From Atkinsonella hypoxylon (lineage: Eukaryota; Ascomycota; Sordariomycetes; Hypocreales; Clavicipitaceae): 47,612 nucleotides of DNA. Both the position numbers and the translations under genes were made by a program. The notes beneath the pieces were generated by a model, which saw only the letters and a list, made by a program, of their open reading frames with translations, did not search any database and had not been told where the DNA came from. The stretch spans positions 1 to 47,612 of the forward strand of contig JFHB01000230.1 in the NCBI GenBank assembly GCA_000729835.1, in the 5' to 3' direction. Shown here piece after piece: positions 10,994 to 19,333 of the stretch (its first letter is position 1; each line of letters begins with the position of its first letter).

Positions 10994-12336
10994 CTATAAC
11001 TTCACTTCACCAGCTTCCTTCTCCCTTTCCTCCTCCAACACCTCCTCCCTCAGCCGTATCTCCACATTCGACGTCCCTCGCTTGAAAAACCTGACGAGCG
11101 CAACCCTCTCCCAGTCACCCCCCCTACCACTCCCTTCCAACTCGGGGCCCGGGTTATCCAGCGCCATGACCACCCGCTTGTCCTGCTCCCTGAACATGAG
11201 GCCATACGGACAAATCACCTTTTCTGCCCATGGAATTCTCGCTGTCTCAGCAGTGACCTTGCTCTCGGCAGTGACCTTGCTCCCGAGGAAAGACAGCAGC
11301 TTCCTCCTCTGCTCCACGGAGTGCAGCGGCCCGGCCTCCAGGCCGGTCGTCGGTCCCGAGAGGAACCGAGCGAGCAGTGTCATGAGGTAGACTTGCGGGG
11401 GAAACAAGATGATGGAGTTGGCAGCCGCCCTGGCGAGGAACGATTGTATGGGGCCGAACTGCGCGGCCGTATGCTCGATGCCCCCGTCTGCCGTGGGCAC
11501 GAGCATCTCTGACGGTGTGCCCTTTTCCGAGACGGGCAGGAGGTAGATATACATTTGGGTTGTGAATCGTCTGGCGATATTTCGCGGCGTGATCCAGCGC
11601 GTGAATGGGATCAGGCCGGCTTTTTGAAAGTGCAACCAGGTTAGCTACAGCCCATTCGGTCCTCCTGAGATGAAACTCGGCGGAAGCGTGAATCAGTAGG
11701 TAGAGAAAAAAAAAAAAAAAAATGAAAGAGAGAGAGAGAGAGAGATTGCGTACCCGTATCGGCAACAGCACCGATGGACGTCAGGAAATCCCCAAACTTG
11801 ACTTTGTTATCGTGAACCGCCCGCCTCGCCTCTTCCCGTTGTCCAGCCGGCAGACTCACCAGTGCGCCATCCCTGAGCGCCAGCAGTATCCCCGTCTCCT
11901 CGAACGTCTCCCTGATAGCACCCATGCGGTAGGCCGGACCATCTCGGTGCCTCTCCGGGCTGTCCGGGGCAGGAACCTCGCCGTCATGGAACGGGTCGAG
12001 ATTCCCCCCAGGAAACACATGTGCTGAGGCAAAGGAGGTGGATGTCTTGACGCGGTGCAGCAGGAGGATCTCGTTGGTGGCGGAGATGAGGAGTACAGAC
12101 GAACTTGGACGCGGCTCCTGCACTTCTCTTCTGGAGCTGCCGGCGCGTTCCGGAGGGACCATCGTGATATCGCTCCCGAGCATCGATGCTAGGGGCCGTG
12201 AGCTTGTGCTGCTGTTGCTGTGGCGGCAGTGATGATGTGGGAGAATGCCAGTCACTATGCACGAGTTATTGCTTGTTAGACGAAAGAGGCCACAGCGAGC
12301 AGATGGCCTCCAAACGGGTTGGAGTAGCCACGCCAT
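10994..12336 (-). CDS. Nudix hydrolase, NUDT19/NUDT7-like, probably organellar
   Basis: There are two exons, 12336-11754 and 11619-10994, giving 402 aa. The first ~50 residues contain several Arg and no acidic residue, resembling a mitochondrial presequence; a shorter start lies at 12183 (MLGSDI). The Nudix region carries VFPGGNLD and a Nudix box ending RETFEETGI, with the catalytic Glu residues present. After the intron come LIPFTRWITP and RFTTQMYIYLLP, typical of the larger fungal Nudix proteins related to NUDT19/NUDT7 (CoA- or NDP-linked diphosphatases; the substrate is not predictable here). The donor is GTACGC. The only acceptor I found that keeps frame is AAG at 11620-11622, not the nearby TAG at 11645-11647, so the 3' splice site is less certain. 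The intron carries (CT)n and T(n) tracts. Confidence 0.8.
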
Positions 12337-12571
12337 GCGAGTTGAAGTCTGTCCGGATGCAGTTCACGGACGCGCCGGACGGGACGGTCGCAGTTGAGAG
12401 AAGGCGCGGGGTTTGCGTTATTGAGCCGACATCCGAGGTCCGCTTGGGTGTTGGCGACGCTTGGGTGTTGGGCGATGCTTTGGCCCCGACCGACGACGAC
12501 CGGCCGAATGAATCTGATAACCTATCTCAATTCTCCGTTTGTTCGCGGAACGAAACTCGGGGAAGGGGTTC

Positions 12572-12644
12572 CAGTAAATTTTAGGTCCAAGGGATGTTTG
12601 CGCTAGTCCAGAACGGGTGTATTTTTGGACAGAATGGCATATGC
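12572..12644 (+). repeat. Short direct repeat, left copy
   Basis: CAGTAAAT, then AGGTCCA, a variable spacer and TTTTTGGACAGAATGGCA. The same arrangement and orientation recur at 18820-18871. Its identity as an element end is unknown. Confidence 0.7.
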
Positions 12645-12681
12645 CAGGCATACGCTGAGCATACGGAATACTATGGGGGGG

Positions 12682-13030
12682 GGCACATAAATAATGCACC
12701 GGAGCTTTCAAATAACGCACTAGACCTAACCAAAAGCGGAAGTGTCCCTGCACACCTATCTTAGTGTAGAAGTACCTCTAATGTTTCTTTTTAAAGCTAT
12801 AGAGCTATTTTTTTTGGCTGCAACAGTAGCTATAACGCTATAGTACCAAAAAAAAAAAAAAAAAAAAAAAAGAAGCACTATTGCTATATATCTGCTAGTA
12901 TAAAGGGCATTATAGTATAAAGAGAAACATCGGAGGTACTTTTATGTATAGAGCCCGCTGAGAGTGACTAATCTTGATTCGGTTAGGTCTAGAGCGTTGT
13001 TTGTAGGCTCCGGTGCATTATTTACGTGCC
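12682..13030. mobile_element. Foldback/MITE-like element with long terminal inverted repeats
   Basis: The outer 50 bp at 12682-12731 match the reverse complement of 12981-13030 at about 45 of 50 positions by eye. Weaker similarity extends inward to about 12800, for example AAGTACCTC and ATGTTTCT on both arms. The centre holds an A(~25) run at about 12849-12873. It encodes no protein and is about 349 bp, consistent with a non-autonomous DNA element. Flanking TAT on both sides could be a duplication but is not convincing. Confidence 0.75.
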
Positions 13031-13066
13031 TATACCATCGGCGACCCCAATGGAAGCGGGGACCAG

Positions 13067-13133
13067 TATGCGAATGCGATCAATCAGCAGTCGCATTCCA
13101 CACACGTGCGATGGAGTCACGATAGTTCTAACA
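13067..13133 (+). repeat. Dispersed ~80-bp repeat, copy B
   Basis: This copy is shortened by about 13 bp in the middle relative to copy C and ends TTCTAACA. It begins ~36 bp beyond the right end of the foldback element. Confidence 0.7.
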
Positions 13134-13778
13134 TTGTTTATATCTTTATTGTGGCAAAAATTGCGGCATGGCCACGCCACGCTGTATGTTCGGTTGAGCC
13201 CCCTTATATACTGTGCGACATTTATTTAATTTTATGATTTAGTTATACCTAGACGTTACTGTATTGTATATATATAATATATATTTTAATAAGAATCAAG
13301 GCAAGGTTATAAAACTTACTTAGACTATTATATAGTACATATCTTAGCTGCTGTTTATTTAAAGGAGGGGGACTTGTATTAGCTTGCGGCATATAGTGCT
13401 AGGCACAGTTAAAGCAATATAACAAGAGGCGACTCTATGTCGTATTCAAGCTGCGATCTGTGACGCAATGCGCTGTCTGCCTCGGACGCCACAATGTGAA
13501 GGTTGTTGTGTAATATCTTCCGCAGGAAAATCATCTGCCGTCAAGGCTTCTGCGTCAAGGCTTCTGCGAGCTGCTAATTGGCTTATCAGACAGATATTGG
13601 GAAGACCAAGGGAACGGGTGTATGCACTAGTGCTTACGTGTTGTGTGGTGTCGTAACTGACTTGATTGGTTCTATCTACCTATCTAGCTAAAGGAGGCCG
13701 GTTATATACCGTTGGATCGGTAGATGCCTAAGGCATCGTGGCGTTGAAGGTCCGCGCCCGTACGAAGTGGGGCGTTGG

Positions 13779-13858
13779 TGTGCAGATGCAACCAATTAGC
13801 GGTCGCATCCTGCGCACGTGCAATTAGATCGCACGATCGAGTCGCGATAGTTCCAACA
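13779..13858 (+). repeat. Dispersed ~80-bp repeat, copy C
   Basis: This is the best preserved of the three copies, running from TGTGCAGATGCAACC to TTCCAACA. It contains CGCACGTG and GATCGCACGATCGAG motifs. Confidence 0.7.
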
Positions 13859-14063
13859 TAAGAATTTGGCGCCTTGAAATTCAATTCAATTCACGCACTT
13901 TCGGAGTTGAACCCGGTAGAAACTAAAATCGGGGTCCGTACGGAGTAGTTCTATTGTATAAAAGATTCAGCCAGGGAAGGGCGGCCGTCCTAGTTTTTTT
14001 CCCCTTTGCTCTACTGCCCCCACTTAACAATTTACACACAACAAATGCAAAGTCTTTTAAGCC

Positions 14064-15396
14064 ATGATGTGCAACATTGCATTTATATCCTGTTTGATCT
14101 ATTTCTCACTTCCTATCCTGTGTTTGTTCTATGCTGATGTTACATGTGCGAGTCGGTCACGGAGGGTTTTGGTTATGTTGGTGATTTGCTCCGGTGCCGT
14201 CTTTGTGATCTCAAAAGTCCATATTCAGAATGCTTTGGCTGCGTCTCTGGTCGGCCTCATGGTTCCATGGCTGGTAATACGCTCGTATGTTTTATTTTGG
14301 ATCTACCACCCGCAGCGAGATTTCCTCATTTACAAACTTTATCGGAGCTCTACAGCACATTCCAAATATGAACTCGACGTGAAATGGGACTGGTACCCCC
14401 GGAAGGTATCATTTTCACGACTGAAATGGGTTGTTGAGCTCTTTTTTGACCTGAGAGCAATAAACTATTGCTCTTCTGCAACCCAAGGTCAACCATGCAA
14501 GTATCACTCTAATATGGTGAAGAAGAAGGCGTTGACGGTTGCAACGGAAATCCAGCAGTCTAATTTGCCTAAGATACTGGCGTATGCACTGGCTCGGCTG
14601 CTGCTATCGCTTATTTGGATTGACTTTTGCGAGGTTTACTTATTTCCCATCTTACAAACGACCACGTCACACGTGAGTATCACAAACAAGAACCACATTG
14701 GCCATAGTCTCTAAACTGTGCGACAGTGGCCAAATTTGCTGAGTGCGATGACGACAATTACAAGCCTCTCAGCACTTTGCGCTCTGGTTGACTTGGTGTA
14801 TTCTGGCTGGAGATCCAGCGCTGTCTTGTTGCATCTTGCCGGAATAAGGATATGTCTCATGAATGTCGCGCTGCCCAGTCCGTGGGGAAGCCTTATCGCA
14901 ATAGCTGACCAGGGAGTCAATGGTTCGTTTGCAGCTCATCTCTAAGCTTTCCATCACTGTAATTCAACTATATAATAATATCTAACACTGAACAGGATTT
15001 TGGAGGGGCTGTTGGCAAGACTATTTTCATCATAGCTTTCACGCCATAGCAAGCCAATTAGAACGATTATCGGGAAAAGAAGATAAGCGCAGGATTATCC
15101 GACTATTCTCTGTGTTCTTATTGTCTGGAATAATGCATGCTAGTGCGTCTTTCATGTGTAGAACAAGCAACTATCCAGTTACAGGCGTACTGCTATTTTT
15201 CATGCTGCAGCCGTTTGTTATGCTATGCCAGCTATACATCCGAAACTTCATTTTTAAGAGGGTACATACGCTGTGGCTGCGTCGTGTTATTGTTGCTACG
15301 ACTGGTTGTCTATTGATACACCTTAGCTTTCCTCTACTTATGAATGACGTAATTCTGAGTGGGATTTGGCGCTGCCGCATCTTGCACGTATTTTGA
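14064..15396 (+). CDS. Wax-synthase-like MBOAT O-acyltransferase, multi-pass membrane protein
   Basis: Exons 14064-14672, 14727-14922 and 14996-15396 give 401 aa. Introns are 54 and 73 bp: GTGAGT...CAG, and GTTCGT...CAG with CTAAC upstream. The protein is hydrophobic throughout, with several predicted membrane segments. In the third exon GFWRGCWQDYFHH (about residues 269-281) corresponds to the FWGRRWHQ signature of the MBOAT_2/wax synthase-like family, and FLLSGIMHAS places the expected catalytic His near residue 316. Family members acylate hydroxyl groups of lipids or of secondary metabolites such as terpenoids, usually from acetyl-CoA. The Trp-His of the first motif is Trp-Gln here. The neighbour is a convergent P450, so a metabolic role is plausible, but the substrate is unknown. 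No acyl-chain prediction is possible. Confidence 0.82.
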
Positions 15397-16307
15397 CTGC
15401 AGCAGGCCAATCTACGACATTAGGGGGGTTCTATAGTAATACAATGAAATTGTAACGGACGGCTTATTCACAAAGTAATTAAGGCGTTGTAGATAGCTGT
15501 AGCTTAGGTAGTAAGACAGGTTGTATCGAGCAGTGGGTAACGAGCTTAATCCGTTAGGAGATTACTTCTAATTAAGTGTTAACTAATTACTGAGATTAAA
15601 ATATACAGATCTGAACTAACTAGCTATTTAGTAATAACTGTAGTATATATATTAATTTATCTCTTGATGTGCTTATATAGCTTAGGAGTAATATTAAACG
15701 TAAGTAAGAGATAAAAGGTTTAGGTAAGGGAGAAGTTATAGGCGCTACTACAGGTATAATTTCGCATTGATCCCAAGTTTGGCGCTCTAGGCGGGCGCGC
15801 GGGGGAAACTTCAGAAGACGTTAAAAATGTAGTTAAACTCTCTGTTACGCTATAAAAGCCTCTTGTACTCCAATATTTCTTCCTTTTCTGATACAGGAGT
15901 TGGAGCTTTGTTTCCGACTATAGCAAGGATAAAAGGAGCTTCTATCTTTGATTATAAACGCATTTGTGTTGACCATCTACGCGATTCAAGGCCTGTCACT
16001 GCTAGTTGTCAATGTTGCCTTGAATTCTCACAATTTAAGCGACAAGCATTAATGTAAGGGGAAAGAACTTGAGCCAGTTAACCAATCCTAGTGTAATCTT
16101 GAAACCATACAGTAATAGATGAGCACGACATTCTGGAGCAGGGGTAGAACAACGCTGAAGTCCACATTCTCAATGATCTTCGCTCCATTCAACCACAAAA
16201 CCTAAGCTGCACTGAGAAACTACCAGAACCGTGCCCAATGGAAATACGCCACTGAAGAGACATGGTGTGCCATCGCTGCTGTGCGTGAAAACCGTTTCGT
16301 AATGGCC
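15397..16307. other. Intergenic interval between convergent acyltransferase and P450 genes
   Basis: It is AT-rich near 15430-15760 and GC-mixed afterwards. I see no gene: the reading frames are short and lack domains. It should contain both 3' untranslated regions. Confidence 0.5.
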
Positions 16308-18035
16308 CTACTCGGGCGTCTCAACTGGCCGCAGTCTTACCATGATGCTCTCTTTAGGATGTGCGACCAAGATAGTAGCCTCTTTCGGCTTGGCTGGGCT
16401 GATGGGCTCGATATGAAAACGAGTGACGATTGCAGCTACAGCGCTTTTGATTTCAGCTACGGCCAATGCTCTCCCTAGACAGCCCTTGGGTCCATGGAGG
16501 AAAGTTTGGAAGCAGTGATGGGACAATGAACCACCCAGGGGATCGATCAATCCATCACTATCTTTGATCCATCTGGCTGGGACAAATAGCTCGGCATCCT
16601 CACCCCAAAGGTCTCGAGACTTGTTTATTGCCGCAGGAGAAATGACCATATAAGTTCCTGCAGGAACGGGCTTGCCCGCAACCACAGTGTTACGAATGGT
16701 TGTTCTTGCAAGCAACGGCGCGGGCGGATGCAGCCGCAGCACTTCATGGCAAATGCCGTGCAGCAGTGGCAACTTGTCTAGTTTCTCGACAGAAATCGTC
16801 GAGCCGAGGTCTGCGTTTTGAAGCAATTCTTTCCTAAGGGCAGTTTGCAGGTCTGGAGAAAACGACAGTTCCACAATAGCCCAAGCTATCGCAGTCGTTG
16901 TAGTTTCGTATCTAATTTGAAGAGTCTTGTCAGCGCATGATCAACGCGGATCATTGACGTTTCTTACCCGGCGATTATAAATGGGAGCAGTTGCTCTATG
17001 CACTGTTGCTCATCAAATTGCTTTGAGCTTTTGAGCTGGGTAATATAGTCAAGGCACGGAGATTGTTCTCTGGTTTCCAACCTCTCCTCCACCCGCCGTT
17101 TCAAAATTTACCGTATTTCGCATTGTATATTATCCAACTCTTTATCAGTTTTTGTGCATAACATTTTGGAGACCCATCCTGGAGCAATGACATGCCGCAT
17201 ATAGTGAGTTTGCTTTGCTTTGGAATAAAGAACCTTCTCAAAATAAAGGTCCGACAATCGATTTCCATCTTGAGACCGAAATCCTTCCAAGCCATTTCCG
17301 ATGGCTGCAGCGAGCGAGATATCAAGGACAAATCGGCCGGCCCATTTTGAAATATCCGTAACAACGCAACTCGAATCCTGACCAGCTAGTGACCCAGAGT
17401 TACATAGTGTCACTAACTCACTAGCCATCTTGTCGGCCTTGCTTTTCATGAGTGGCTTGAGGCTATTGACTTGCCGTTCTTGTAATACAGGAGCGGTAAG
17501 TTTTCGTATCTTTTTATGTATGTCGCCTTCTTGCACAATGTCACCATCCCCAAGAAACCGCCTCACATACCGTCGACCTCCGCTTGGCCGCGCAAAATCA
17601 TATGCGCGATGCATGAGAACATCAGCCAAAGCATCGGCACTAGTAGGCATGAGGTAGTGAGACCCTAGAAGACCACGGAAATAGATGAGACCTGCATTGG
17701 GAACAGTCTGGACCCAGCTTGAAAGTTGCAGATATGGCGGCTCCGCTAAGACGGCACCTACGTTGTGGAATATCCAGCTCCCGGGCTATTCGCAATTCAG
17801 CACGGAGCCTGTAGTTTTGAATAAGAGGAATGGGTAGCGAGCGTTACTATACCTCAGGCTGGGGCAGCGATTCCAGACTGCTCAGCCGGTTATCTAATTT
17901 AATCTTCCACAAAACGAACAAGACAAATGCTCCTGTCAAGCAACCGAACACTAACGACATATGCAGCTCCTTCTTCACCCACCAACAGAATAGTGCCAGT
18001 ATGGGAATGAAGTGCTTAATTTGAGGCATGATCAT
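16308..18035 (-). pseudogene. Cytochrome P450 gene with an in-frame premature stop
   Basis: Exons 18035-17853, 17785-16968 and 16911-16308 would give 534 aa including one internal stop. The intron borders GTATAG...TAG and GTAAGA...TAG keep frame. The N-terminus has two hydrophobic segments, as in ER-anchored fungal P450s, followed by a Pro-rich hinge. P450 landmarks are all present: AGYETT in the I helix, with the intron inside the Gly codon; EVLRLHP (ExxR); FVPARW (PERF region); and the haem loop FLHGPKGCLGR with its Cys. TAA at 17108-17110 interrupts exon 2 between CEIR and ILKRRVEER, and no usable intron surrounds it. The frame is open on both sides and reads as normal P450, so this is probably a recent nonsense change (CAA to TAA). 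Without it this would be an ordinary membrane monooxygenase of unknown substrate. An allele, or an assembly error, would restore the gene. Confidence 0.82.
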
Positions 18036-18819
18036 GAGAACTATGTATCCTAGTATTGTGTGGGAAGATGATAGTATAAAGAAAGATGGTAGACACGAGA
18101 AATTGGATAGTGCGACCAGACTGATTTCTTGTATTTTATGTCCGTATCCGTGCTCTGCGAAGTATCGCGATAGGACGACGCAGCTATCGGAGGTTTGTGG
18201 TAAATCAGTCGTAACGCGTATGAAATAGCAGCGCGTATCATAGTGTGGCAACGTCGGCACAAATGGCATCTACCCAGTTCCGGCGGCGGCATATACGACA
18301 TATCATAACGTACCATGACGTGTTGAAAGTGCCCTAGTGCTAGACAAAGAATGTAGTGTCGAATGTGATGTAACCTTCACTACAGCCCTTTCGACATGCA
18401 TTATTGCCTCGGAACCGTGCCTTCGATCCCGTGCCGTAGACAAAGTGCATTAATCCTGATAACCGGTATACGCAAGGATGAATGTGCAAAGGCTCTCGGC
18501 AGTAATCCGTGGCGATATCACTTCGCCAAGCTATGCCTTTCTTGTCATAAGTGAAGCAGCTTTGCGTCGGCATATGTGCCTTGCTGACATGGCTGCTGAA
18601 ATGCTAGCCCAATGCATCTTGTCTTTGCAGGCCAATCCATAGCAATCCATAGCAATCCTTATCATATACGTAATGGATCTGTTTACCGAGACAACAAGGC
18701 ATCAAAAATGATAGCAGCCTTATCATCCGACGGCAAGTCGTGTCTCTGCGCTACGTGCGAAGTCGCAGCGGTTTACAACAACGTAGGTCGATAGCGCCAT
18801 CAATCAAAATGGGGGCGTA

Positions 18820-18871
18820 CAGTAAATCTCAGGTCCAGGCGGGACAGATTTTTGGACAGAATGGCACATGC
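18820..18871 (+). repeat. Short direct repeat, right copy
   Basis: CAGTAAATCTCAGGTCCA, a short spacer, then TTTTTGGACAGAATGGCACATGC. It has the same order and orientation as 12572-12644, with a spacer about 20 bp shorter. Confidence 0.7.
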
Positions 18872-19196
18872 AGATTATACAGTGTTAATTTATACTAATA
18901 TACTTGTTATAGACTCGAGCCGTTAGCTCGGGTCTATATGTGCGATGCAGGAAGTAGGCGAGGGAAGCGCAGACCGGGGATTCTCTGGGTTTCCTTAGGA
19001 AAAACCTTGGCTCAAGATAACATCACTAAGGCATTATTTAAGGGGAAGGACCTACATTGTAGGGGAGGGAGAGGGAAGCTTCCTTTCCTCTCTCTCTATA
19101 ATTATAGACGCTAGTTTGCAGCAGACACTAGGTCAGTCCATTACAATTACATTATATATGATTTTGAATTTTCTGAAATTTTTTTAAATTCATTTT

Positions 19197-19244
19197 CAAT
19201 TTACAGTTCCTAATGGCTGATTTATTAGAAGAACAAAGAGATAG
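19197..19244 (+). repeat. Short un-mutated fragment of copia gag
   Basis: This ~48-bp segment matches 3527-3574 of the decayed element. It encodes LQFLMADLLEEQRDR, whereas the element reads LQFLIANLLEEQRDK. The coding differences are mostly G here versus A there, the direction expected if this copy escaped RIP. Confidence 0.75.
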
Positions 19245-19333
19245 GTAATATTGCTAGTTTTACAGTGTCAACGCCATAATTTAATGTCCAAAAAGACGCG
19301 CGTCATCTCGTCCAAGTGATACGCCATCGCTCA

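Larger units (their letters stand above)
12337..14063. other. Gene-free interval with repeats between the Nudix and acyltransferase genes
   Basis: I find no credible coding sequence. The interval holds one copy of a direct repeat (12572-12644), a foldback element (12682-13030), repeat copies B and C, a 15-bp tandem duplication near 13549-13578 (GTCAAGGCTTCTGCG), and an AT-rich patch near 13230-13350. The last ~200 bp should contain the promoter of the acyltransferase gene, including a C/T-rich stretch at 13990-14030. Confidence 0.6.
18036..19333. other. Intergenic interval with repeat and retroelement fragments
   Basis: No protein gene is recognisable. It includes the P450 upstream region, the right copy of the short direct repeat (18820-18871), a C/G-balanced segment at 18900-19140 that may be mobile-element derived, and a gag fragment at 19197-19244. 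Confidence 0.5.

Noticed and set aside
15863..16057. 64-residue plus-strand frame with a TATAAA-like sequence upstream
   Set aside because: It has no domain, no homology I can recall and no splice partner. It lies between convergent genes and is most likely 3' flank.
18904..19144. Possible LTR starting TGTTATAG and ending near CCATTACA
   Set aside because: The TG...CA ends are suggestive, but I found no matching 5-bp flanking duplication and no second copy in the window.
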